A program made the position numbers and the translations under genes. A DNA stretch of 5,673 bases from DASRCB01 sp035653295. GTDB taxonomy: Bacteria; Acidobacteriota; Terriglobia; Bryobacterales; Bryobacteraceae. Below are positions 1 to 5,260 of the stretch, one piece after another; the stretch's first letter is position 1, and the number at the start of each line of letters is the position of its first letter. The stretch is taken from contig DASRCB010000171.1 in the NCBI GenBank assembly GCA_035653295.1, positions 1 through 5,673 of the forward strand. Reading direction: 5' to 3'. The notes under the pieces were generated by a model. It searched no databases. It worked only from the letters and a program-made list of their open reading frames with translations, and had not been told where the DNA came from.

Positions 1-88
1 CATCCATACATGGAAAGTATGAATATACATCTTTCAGATATTGGACATCTGGGGCGGAGTGCCGTAGCGTAGAAGCGTTGGAGGGCTC
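1..88. other. Leader region upstream of the acetyltransferase gene; no certain gene
   Basis: The first ~50 bases are clearly more AT-rich than the rest of the window. Frame 1 is open from the window edge to a TAG at 70-72 and contains ATG codons at 10 and 19, so this could be the last 23 codons of a gene entering from the left, or a non-coding promoter region. The residues, ending in GHLGRSAVA, match no family I recognise. A poor sigma-70-like pair, TTGGAC near 41-46 and TAGCGT near 65-70, is present but unconvincing. GGAGGG at 80-85 is the probable ribosome binding site of the next gene. Confidence 0.35.
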
Positions 89-568
89 ATGGCGCCTGGA
101 GAGGCGATCGTGATTCGCGAGTTCCAGCCGGGAGATGAGGATGCGTTCCGCCGGCTCAACGAGGAATGGATCGTGCGGTACTTCGCGCTCGAGGAGAAGG
201 ATATCGAGGCGCTTCGAACGCCGCGCGAGACGATTCTGGAGCGTGGCGGGCGCATCCTTTTCGCCCTGCGCGGAGGCGAGGCAGTGGGATGCTGCGCGCT
301 GCTCGCGATGGGACCGGGGGAGTTCGAGGTCGCCAAGATGGCCGTGACCGAACGGGCGCGGGGATGCGGCATCGGGCGGCGCCTCCTGAGGGCAACAATC
401 GATGCAGCGCGCGCGGCCGGCGCCACGCGGCTGTTCCTCGAGACGAACAGCGCGCTCACGCCCGCCATCCGGCTGTACGAGTCCGTGGGGTTCCGGCACA
501 TTCCGCCGGAGCGTCGCCGCGTATCGCCCTATGCGCGAAGCAATGTGCAGATGGAACTGTGCCTTTAA
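89..568 (+). CDS. GNAT family N-acetyltransferase
   Basis: A 159-residue single-domain protein of the GCN5-related acetyltransferase fold, which transfers the acetyl group of acetyl-CoA to an amine; the substrate cannot be read from sequence. The N-terminal strand and helix IREFQPGDEDAFRRL (9-23) is typical of the fold. The pyrophosphate-binding motif A lies at about 83-100, with the R/Q-x-x-G-x-G signature as RGCGIG (91-96) after strand VAKMAV. Motif B follows as LFLETNSALTPAIRLYESVGF (115-135), including the usual N-x-x-A-x-x-LYE-x-xGF pattern. The C-terminus (YARSNVQMEL, 148-157) resembles GNATs annotated as MarR-associated or amino-acid acetylating, a weak hint only. The ATG at 89 has GGAGG 4 bases upstream, a short but usable spacing. 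It may be cotranscribed with the aldolase that follows on the same strand after ~107 bases. Family assignment is firm, substrate unknown. Confidence 0.9.
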   Translation: MAPGEAIVIREFQPGDEDAFRRLNEEWIVRYFALEEKDIEALRTPRETILERGGRILFALRGGEAVGCCALLAMGPGEFEVAKMAVTERARGCGIGRRLLRATIDAARAAGATRLFLETNSALTPAIRLYESVGFRHIPPERRRVSPYARSNVQMELCL

Positions 569-662
569 CTGAGTTCCCACTCCCGCGCCGCGCGTAACCG
601 CAACGGCCGGCCGCGCACCCCTCCGGCACCAGCCAGCGGTGTTCCCGGCCGACCGGTGTTAT

Positions 663-669
663 GGTGGAG
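663..669 (+). promoter_or_regulatory. Ribosome binding site deciding the aldolase start
   Basis: GGTGGAG lies 6 bases before the ATG at 676. It overlaps the alternative ATG at 661, which itself has no purine-rich site at a suitable distance. This argues that translation starts at 676 (MKLQGIF...) rather than 661. Confidence 0.65.
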
Positions 670-675
670 TTTCCT

Positions 676-1560
676 ATGAAACTGCAAGGCATCTTCCCTC
701 CAATCACGACGCCCTTCGACCACGCCGGCAACATCTACGCGGCGAAGGTGCAACACAACGTCGAGAAATGGAATCGCACGGCGCTCTCCGGCTACGTGGT
801 CATGGGCTCGACGGGCGAATCCGTGATGCTCACGGCGGACGAGAAGATTACCATGTGGGAACTGGTAGCGAAACATGCGGCTCCGGATAAGCAGCTGATC
901 GCGGGTACCGGAATGGAGAGCGTACGCGAGACCGTATGCCTCACAAACCGCGCGGCCGAAATGGGGTACAAGGCGGCGATGGTGCGCACGCCGCATTACT
1001 ACAAGAATCTGGTCAGCCGGGCGGACGCCCAGGCGCTCTACTATCGCGCAGTCGCCGACCAGGCGAAAATTCCGCTGATCATTTACAATTGGCCGCAGGC
1101 AACCGGCGTGGATATTCCGGTCGAGGCGGTGGTGGCGATTTCGGAGCATCCCAATGTGATCGCCATTAAGGAGAGCTCCGGCAGCATGGAGAAGGTGATG
1201 CAGTTGCTGCGCGAGGTCCGCAGCGGTTTCCAGGTGCTGGTGGGCTCCGCTCCAACGCTGTGGCCTTCGCTGCTGATGGGGGCTTGCGGCGCGATCCTGG
1301 CGTATGCGAATGCGGCTCCGTATTCGGTTATCGCGATCTGGGAAGCGTACCGTACGCGGGAGGAAGCGGCGGGCCTCGACTGGCAGAATCGCATCGGGCG
1401 CGCCGCCGCGCTGGTCACGACGAAATACGGAATTCCCGGCCTGAAGTATGCCATGGACCTCAACGGCTATTACGGCGGTCCGCCGCGCCTTCCACTGTGC
1501 GTTCCCACGGAAGCGGCCAAGCGCGAGATCGAAGAGGCTTTCAAGGACCTGAAGGGATGA
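676..1560 (+). CDS. DapA-superfamily aldolase, HOGA1-like (4-hydroxy-2-oxoglutarate aldolase type)
   Basis: A 294-residue class I aldolase of the dihydrodipicolinate synthase / N-acetylneuraminate lyase family, a cytoplasmic TIM barrel forming a Schiff base with pyruvate. Numbered from the ATG at 676: the substrate-binding loop GSTGE is at 44-48, the catalytic Tyr is Y137 in IIYNWPQATG, and the Schiff-base Lys is K165 in AIKESSG. In true DapA the tyrosine motif reads YNxPxRTG, and its Arg (R138 in E. coli) binds the aspartate semialdehyde carboxylate; here the position is Ala (A142). The C-terminal segment YGIPGLKYAMDLNGYYGGPP closely resembles human mitochondrial HOGA1 as I recall it, as do GIFPPITTPF near the start and the AMVRTPHYY stretch. 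I therefore infer cleavage of 4-hydroxy-2-oxoglutarate (pyruvate plus glyoxylate) or a related 2-oxo acid, not lysine biosynthesis. An in-frame ATG at 661 would add MVEFP. The end overlaps the converging murJ end by 20 bases. Family very sure, exact substrate unsure. Confidence 0.9.
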   Translation: MKLQGIFPPITTPFDHAGNIYAAKVQHNVEKWNRTALSGYVVMGSTGESVMLTADEKITMWELVAKHAAPDKQLIAGTGMESVRETVCLTNRAAEMGYKAAMVRTPHYYKNLVSRADAQALYYRAVADQAKIPLIIYNWPQATGVDIPVEAVVAISEHPNVIAIKESSGSMEKVMQLLREVRSGFQVLVGSAPTLWPSLLMGACGAILAYANAAPYSVIAIWEAYRTREEAAGLDWQNRIGRAAALVTTKYGIPGLKYAMDLNGYYGGPPRLPLCVPTEAAKREIEEAFKDLKG

Positions 1561-3100
1561 AGCGGCGGAGCGCTCCACGGCACTCCTCGACGCCGAGCAG
1601 GTACGCGGCCGCGAAGTAGACCAGACCGTAAGCGCCGAGAATCGGAACCGCGTCCAGGCGCGGATGCTGATGGCCGATGGCGAGCTTGACGCCCCATGCG
1701 GCAGCCGCCGCGACGAGCGCGGCGGCCCAAAGCCGTGCGACCAGCCCCGCCCGAACCCCCGTTCGCCCGATCCGCCGGTTCAGCGTGCGCCGTAATAGCG
1801 TAAACTCCACCCATCCCGCGATGCCGGCCGACGCCGTCAGTCCGGCGACGCCCCAGCGCGGGTCGATCCCGAGCAGCCGTGGCAACGGAAGGGCGAACAG
1901 ATACCCGAGGCCCGTGGTCAGCAGCACGCGAATGATGGCAAAGTTCAGCGGCGTCCGCGTGTCGCGCAGCGCGTAATATGTAGACGAATACAATCGTCCG
2001 AGCGTTTGCGCCAGGAGGCCCACGGAGGATCCCGCGAGGATCCCCCAGATGTATACCGCATCGGCGTGTGTGAAACGGCCACTCTGAAACAGCACGGCGG
2101 CGATCACATCCCCCAGCGCGAGAAACCCCATGGCGGACGGCACGATAAAGAAGGCGATCTGACGCAGTCCGTTATTCAGGCGGCGATTGAGATAGCCGTG
2201 GTCGCCGAGCGCGCTCGACATTTCCGGAAGTTCGGCCGCCGAGACCGACATGCCGAAAAGACTGACCGGCAGCATGTACAAATTTTGCGCCGTGCCCAGG
2301 CCGGCGACGGCGCCCGGGGCAACCCTCTCCAGGAAACTCGCGATCAACATGTCCACGTAGGCGCTGATCTGTGCAACGCCGCGGCTGCCGAGCACGGGCA
2401 GAAAGTTGCGCACGACCGTTCGCACGTTCTCGGACATGCCCACCCGAAGGCGGCCGGCGAGGCGGAGCACGACCGGAAGCTGAACGAGCACCATCAACGC
2501 GCTGCCCGCCACCGAGCCCCACGCCAGCGCCACGGACAGGGAGGCCATATCCATACGCCGGCCGAAGAGGACCATGGTCGCGATCATCACGATGTTCCAC
2601 AGCACCGGAGCCGCGTAGGAGAGGAAGAATTTCCGGTGGCTGTTTAGGATGCCGAGGCACCAGGCGGAGAGGACCAACAGGCCTGCACCGGGGAACAGAA
2701 TGCGCGTGAGGCGGATTGCCAACTCTCGGGTCGCGCCCTGGAACCCGGGCACAATCAGATCGATAAAATATCGCGTAAAGATCACGCCCAGCAGCACGAT
2801 TACCGAGACCGCCAGCGCCAGCAGCGCGGCGACCGCCCCGGCCACGCGCCCAGCCTCTTCGTCATCCTTCTCCGCCAGCAGGCGCGCGTAGACCGGAATG
2901 AACGACGCCGAGAGCACGCCCTCGCCGAACAGGTTTTGCAGGAAGTTGGGAACGCGGAAAGCGCCGAGGAACGCGGAGGCAACCTGGTTTTGGACGCCGA
3001 AATAATGGGCGAAGAACTGCGTCCGGACGAGCCCGAAAATCTTCGAGAGGAAGATCCCCGCGCCGACCATCAGCGCGTGGCGTTTGCCCGGGGCAGCCAC
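1541..3100 (-). CDS. murJ: MurJ/MviN-family lipid II flippase (divergent cavity residues)
   Basis: A 519-residue polytopic inner-membrane protein of the MOP superfamily, close to the ~510 residues of E. coli MurJ, which moves lipid II across the membrane for peptidoglycan synthesis. Family signatures are SKIFGLVRTQFFAHYFG (19-35), PNFLQNLFGEGVLSASFIPVY (51-71), the APVLWNI helix (164-170), LPVSLFGMSVSAAELPEMS (277-295), LFQSGRFT (337-344) and YYALRDTRTP (375-384). Hydrophobic stretches run the full length, consistent with 13-14 membrane helices. The start is GTG at 3100-3098, which shares its first base with the TAG stop of the dehydrogenase gene (TAGTG), so the two genes are probably translationally coupled. 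GGGGAAG at 3115-3109 provides a binding site 8 bases upstream. The ATG at 3070 (residue 11) has no such site. Several charged residues reported important in E. coli MurJ are replaced: R18 by K20, D39 by S42, R52 by Q55, R270 by N273 (my alignment by eye); R24 is kept as R26. This suggests a distinct MurJ subclade or paralogue. Confidence 0.92.
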   Translation of the reverse strand: MAAPGKRHALMVGAGIFLSKIFGLVRTQFFAHYFGVQNQVASAFLGAFRVPNFLQNLFGEGVLSASFIPVYARLLAEKDDEEAGRVAGAVAALLALAVSVIVLLGVIFTRYFIDLIVPGFQGATRELAIRLTRILFPGAGLLVLSAWCLGILNSHRKFFLSYAAPVLWNIVMIATMVLFGRRMDMASLSVALAWGSVAGSALMVLVQLPVVLRLAGRLRVGMSENVRTVVRNFLPVLGSRGVAQISAYVDMLIASFLERVAPGAVAGLGTAQNLYMLPVSLFGMSVSAAELPEMSSALGDHGYLNRRLNNGLRQIAFFIVPSAMGFLALGDVIAAVLFQSGRFTHADAVYIWGILAGSSVGLLAQTLGRLYSSTYYALRDTRTPLNFAIIRVLLTTGLGYLFALPLPRLLGIDPRWGVAGLTASAGIAGWVEFTLLRRTLNRRIGRTGVRAGLVARLWAAALVAAAAAWGVKLAIGHQHPRLDAVPILGAYGLVYFAAAYLLGVEECRGALRRFIPSGP

Positions 3101-3115
3101 TAACGCAACTTCCCC
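3098..3115 (-). promoter_or_regulatory. murJ ribosome binding site and TAGTG stop/start overlap
   Basis: On the - strand GGGGAAG (3115-3109) lies inside the last codons of the dehydrogenase gene, 8 bases before the GTG at 3100. The dehydrogenase stop TAG (3102-3100) and this GTG share one G. A good binding site plus a one-base overlap is the usual arrangement for reinitiation by the same ribosomes. Confidence 0.7.
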
Positions 3116-4164
3116 ACAACCGCGCTGGCCACCTCTTCGGTGCTGCTCTTGCCGCCGAGATCCGGTGTGCGCACTTTTCCTTCAAGGAGGACCGCGGCCA
3201 CGGCGGCTTCCACTTCCCGCGCGGCTTCGTGCATTTCGAGATGGTCGAGCATCATCCCGGCGCTTAGGATCGTGGCGAGCGGATTGACAATCCCCTTGCC
3301 CGCGATGTCCGGCGCCGAGCCGTGTACCGGCTCGAACATCGAAGGAAACCGGCGGTGCGGATCGAGGTTGCCGCTGGCGGCGAGACCCATGCTGCCGATG
3401 ATAATGGCCGAGATGTCGCTCAGGATATCGCCGAACAGGTTGGAGCCGACCACCACATCGAAGCTCTCGGGCCGGCGGATGAAATTCATCGCCGCGGCAT
3501 CCACCAGCAGGGACTCGGTCTCGACATCAGGGTACTTGGCGGCCACATCGCGGAACGTGCGGTCCCACAGCACCATGCTGTGGCCCTGCGCGTTCGACTT
3601 CGTGATGGAGGTGACGCGCCTCTTCTTGTTGCGCCGGACCGCCAATTCGAACGCGAAGCGGATCACGCGTTCGACGCCGCGGCGCGTGAATACCGAGGTC
3701 TGTATCGCGACCTCCTCCGGCTGGTGCTGGTAGACGAACCCGCCGACCTGCGAGTATTCGCCCTCGGTATTCTCGCGAACGACCACAAGGTCGATCTCGC
3801 CGCCTTTGCGCCCGGCGAGCGGAGAGGTCACGCCAGGGTACAGATAGGCTGGGCGAACGTTCGCGTACTGGTCGAATGCGCGGCGAATGGGTAATAGCAG
3901 GCCGTTCAGAGTGGTGTGGTCCGGTATATCAGGGTGGCCCACGGCGCCGAGGAGGATGGCGTCACACGGCTGCAGGAGGTCGATCGCGCCGGCCGGCATC
4001 ATGCGGCCCCATCGGAAGTAGTGGTCCGACCCCCAATCGAAATCCTGAAATGCGAAGGTGACGGAATGTTTCTCAGCGATGCGGTCGAGCACGCGCTTGG
4101 CCTGCGGAATGACTTCGCATCCGACACCGTCGCCCGCAATCACCGCGATCGTAAAGGTTTTCAT
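3100..4164 (-). CDS. dmlA: D-malate/tartrate dehydrogenase-like (isocitrate/isopropylmalate dehydrogenase family)
   Basis: A 354-residue cytoplasmic enzyme of the NAD-dependent beta-decarboxylating dehydrogenase family (isocitrate, isopropylmalate, D-malate, tartrate). The order of motifs is typical: IAGDGVGCEVIP (9-20), substrate arginines R94, R104 and R130 in IRRAFDQYANVRP and VVVRENTEGEYS, catalytic Tyr Y137, catalytic Lys K189 in TSITKSNAQG, metal-binding Asp D222, D246 and D250 (VDAA and SNLFGDILSD), and the NAD-site stretch FEPVHGSAPDIAGKGIVNP (277-295). DWGSDHYFRWGRMMP, GAVGHPDIPDH, FDQYANVRP and VFTRRGVERVIRFAFELA resemble E. coli DmlA and Agrobacterium tartrate dehydrogenase more than LeuB, so D-malate (to pyruvate plus CO2) or tartrate is the likely substrate; the symbol reflects this resemblance only. 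The ATG at 4164 lacks a close Shine-Dalgarno sequence and overlaps the stop of a tiny upstream ORF as ATGA. The gene overlaps murJ downstream by one base. A leucine-pathway or isocitrate role is the main alternative. Confidence 0.88.
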   Translation of the reverse strand: MKTFTIAVIAGDGVGCEVIPQAKRVLDRIAEKHSVTFAFQDFDWGSDHYFRWGRMMPAGAIDLLQPCDAILLGAVGHPDIPDHTTLNGLLLPIRRAFDQYANVRPAYLYPGVTSPLAGRKGGEIDLVVVRENTEGEYSQVGGFVYQHQPEEVAIQTSVFTRRGVERVIRFAFELAVRRNKKRRVTSITKSNAQGHSMVLWDRTFRDVAAKYPDVETESLLVDAAAMNFIRRPESFDVVVGSNLFGDILSDISAIIIGSMGLAASGNLDPHRRFPSMFEPVHGSAPDIAGKGIVNPLATILSAGMMLDHLEMHEAAREVEAAVAAVLLEGKVRTPDLGGKSSTEEVASAVVGKLR

Positions 4165-4205
4165 ACGGTGAAAGACAATTCTCTCATGCGGCGAGCACTT
4201 CTCAT
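4161..4205 (-). promoter_or_regulatory. Possible leader ORF coupled to the dehydrogenase start
   Basis: Two in-frame ATG codons (at 4205 and 4187 on the - strand) open a 14-codon or 8-codon ORF ending in LSFTV whose TGA overlaps the dehydrogenase ATG as ATGA. Each ATG sits in a copy of the same octamer, GCATGAGA (4207-4200 and 4189-4182), 18 bases apart. A weak GAGAAG lies 10 bases before the second ATG. The dehydrogenase itself has only GAGAGAA, about 14 bases upstream, so reinitiation from this ORF would make sense. The peptide is too short to judge, and chance is a real possibility. Confidence 0.25.
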
Positions 4206-4403
4206 GCCGCGGCGCGCCGTCCGAAGAGAAACGATTTCAGGTGCTACGTGACGGATTTCGAGCGGGCGCTCGCAGGGCCGTTCGGGGTCGGCCGTGCCAG
4301 TCGGAGACGCGCTGGCCGGAATCGCCGCGACTTTGTAGCCAGGGCGCAATCACGGCAGGCTGCAGCGTGCGGCCACCCGTTGCAGCCGTTCGCGAGATCG
4401 CCG
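4165..4403. other. Intergenic region between Nudix and dehydrogenase genes
   Basis: This 239-base gap contains no tRNA or recognisable RNA gene and no convincing sigma-70 promoter on the - strand, although the dehydrogenase promoter should lie here. A small hairpin CGAGC-GGGC-GCTCG (4259-4272) is present without a T-tract, so it is not a clear terminator for the Nudix gene. A TTG-started frame on the - strand (4349-4161) has no ribosome binding site, and I do not consider it a gene over its full length. Confidence 0.5.
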
Positions 4404-4970
4404 CTATCCAAATTGGTCGACGCAGTCGCTCGTCACTCGCGACCAGGCGCGCCGGACGCTGTCAGGCACGGCGTAGCGTTCGAACTCGGCAGGGACACAC
4501 CAGGCAACCGCGCGCGCTTCATGCGAAATGCGGCAATCTTCCGTCTGGGCCCGCAGCAAGAACAGGAAATCGTGATGCAGGTGGAAGGGCTCGTTCCCCT
4601 TCGGCGGGATCCCGTGTACATCGAGGCCGGCCAGGGCACTGGCACCCTCAGGTGCGAGCAGCACACCCGTCTCTTCAACAACCTCGCGGCACGCCGCCTC
4701 CCGGAGCGAGGCGTCCTCGGGCTCGACATGACCACCGGGGAGCAACCAGCGGTCGAGCCGCCGATGGTGGACGAGAAGGAGGCGCTGCCCGTCCGGAGAG
4801 AGCACGAGCCCGGTACAGGTGATGTGGCCTGGGGAGAATTGCCCGCGCGAGAACGGCTCATGCGTATGCGCGAGAAGCATAAGGACCAGCTCCCTGCTCT
4901 TTATCGCAGCGCCATCGGAATCATCCTTGAAAGTGCGAGCCAGGCAATCCGCCTCAGAAGGAGTGGGCAT
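4404..4970 (-). CDS. Nudix hydrolase
   Basis: A 188-residue protein of the Nudix superfamily, which hydrolyses nucleoside diphosphates linked to another group and needs a divalent metal; the substrate is not evident. An N-terminal helix (about 22-40, ELVLMLLAHTHEPFSR) precedes the Nudix fold starting near GHITCTGLVLSPDG (48-61). The Nudix box runs from G80 to V103: GHVEPEDASLREAAC, then REVVEETGV with catalytic E96, E99 and E100. The loop is one residue longer than the canonical G-x5-E-x7-REUxEExGU, a variant I recall from proteins with GGHVxPxDxSL loops. The ATG at 4970 lies just 8 bases past the T-run of the rRNA terminator; its only Shine-Dalgarno candidate (GGAGG, 14 bases away) is inside the terminator stem. 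An ATG at 4880 (residue 31) has GGGAG about 9 bases upstream, but would cut into the N-terminal helix expected for the family. I keep the longer form with reservations. Nothing suggests coupling to the dehydrogenase gene 239 bases downstream. Confidence 0.85.
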   Translation of the reverse strand: MPTPSEADCLARTFKDDSDGAAIKSRELVLMLLAHTHEPFSRGQFSPGHITCTGLVLSPDGQRLLLVHHRRLDRWLLPGGHVEPEDASLREAACREVVEETGVLLAPEGASALAGLDVHGIPPKGNEPFHLHHDFLFLLRAQTEDCRISHEARAVAWCVPAEFERYAVPDSVRRAWSRVTSDCVDQFG

Positions 4971-4978
4971 ATGAAATG

Positions 4979-5009
4979 AAAAAGCCTCCGGGGAGAAGCC
5001 GGAGGCTTT
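4979..5009 (-). terminator. Intrinsic terminator of the rRNA operon
   Basis: A perfect 11-bp stem, AAAGCCTCCGG (4981-4991) with CCGGAGGCTTT (4999-5009), encloses a 7-base loop. Read on the - strand it is followed by a run of five T (4983-4979, partly in the stem), which is the signature of Rho-independent termination. It lies 11 bases past the 5S 3' end, as expected for the end of an rRNA operon. Confidence 0.9.
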
Positions 5010-5020
5010 AGCGGTTTAAA

Positions 5021-5137
5021 CCGGGCAACTTCCTACTCTCCCACACAGTTGCCTGTGCAGTACCATCGGGGCTGAGGAGCTTAACTGCCGTGTTCGGGAT
5101 GGGAACGGGTGGGTCCTCCTCGCTACGGTCACCCAGA
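5021..5137 (-). rRNA. rrf: 5S ribosomal RNA
   Basis: The - strand reads as a complete bacterial 5S rRNA of about 117 bases. Conserved pieces include CCCGTTCCCATCCCGAACAC in the loop B/C region, AGTTAAGCTCCTCAG, the GATGGTACTGC segment, and GTGTGGGAGAGTAGG near the 3' end. The terminal helix pairs CTGGGTGAC (5136-5128) with GTTGCCCGG (5029-5021), nine pairs including G-U, and this sets the ends within one or two bases. It is transcribed after 23S in the standard 23S-5S order and is followed by a terminator. No tRNA gene is seen on either side. Confidence 0.96.
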
Positions 5138-5146
5138 AAGCGGTGA

Positions 5147-5177
5147 CAAAGGCGCGCCGCGAAGGCGGCCGCCTTTG
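5147..5177 (-). other. Stem-loop in the 23S-5S spacer
   Basis: CAAAGGCG (5147-5154) pairs with CGCCTTTG (5170-5177), and GCCGC (5156-5160) with GCGGC (5165-5169). This leaves one bulged base (5155) and a four-base loop. The 13-bp, GC-rich hairpin sits between the 23S 3' end and the 5S 5' end, so it is probably a precursor processing or folding element. It is not followed by a T-run, so it should not terminate. Confidence 0.65.
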
Positions 5178-5206
5178 GCTGAATATTGACGGGCTCGAAA
5201 ACACGG

Positions 5207-5214
5207 AAAGAGCA
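5207..5214 (-). promoter_or_regulatory. boxA-like antitermination motif
   Basis: On the - strand TGCTCTTT (5214-5207) matches the first eight bases of the bacterial rRNA boxA (TGCTCTTTA), to which NusB and S10 bind. It lies in the 23S-5S spacer, whereas known boxA sites lie in the leader and the 16S-23S spacer. An eight-base match could be chance. Confidence 0.35.
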
Positions 5215-5260
5215 GCGCTGGGGGGAGCATTTGGGGCTCCGCTGTGCGCAGTAGAGTTTT

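Noticed and set aside
34..501. 155-codon - strand frame opposite the acetyltransferase
   Set aside because: Ser, Arg and Pro-rich shadow with no domain; the + strand shows GNAT motifs and a binding site.
637..660. Repeated CGGTGTT (637-643 and 654-660) before the aldolase as an operator
   Set aside because: A seven-base repeat in a GC-rich 107-base gap is easily chance, and no promoter is visible beside it.
1567..1576. Palindrome GGAGCGCTCC after the aldolase stop as a terminator
   Set aside because: A perfect palindrome without a loop gives at most a three-pair hairpin, and no T-run follows.
565..1578. Long open frame on the - strand opposite the aldolase gene (337 codons)
   Set aside because: It is rich in Arg, His and Ala with no recognisable domain, and lies antisense to a gene with clear catalytic motifs; such frames are expected in GC-rich DNA.
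2006..2647. 213-codon + strand frame opposite murJ
   Set aside because: Its composition (Arg, His, Glu and Gln rich, no motif) is that of an antisense shadow; the murJ reading is supported by family signatures along its whole length.
3322..3894. 190-codon + strand frame opposite the dehydrogenase
   Set aside because: No recognisable motif; antisense to a well-supported enzyme.
4161..4349. 62-codon - strand frame upstream of the dehydrogenase
   Set aside because: It needs a TTG start without a binding site and has no family resemblance; only its last 8-14 codons are kept as a possible leader.
4248..4979. 243-codon + strand frame opposite the Nudix gene
   Set aside because: The - strand has an intact Nudix box and a plausible length; the + frame shows no domain and runs into the rRNA terminator.
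5138..5260. tRNA gene in the 23S-5S spacer
   Set aside because: No cloverleaf, T-loop (GTTCGAATC-like) or acceptor stem is seen on either strand.
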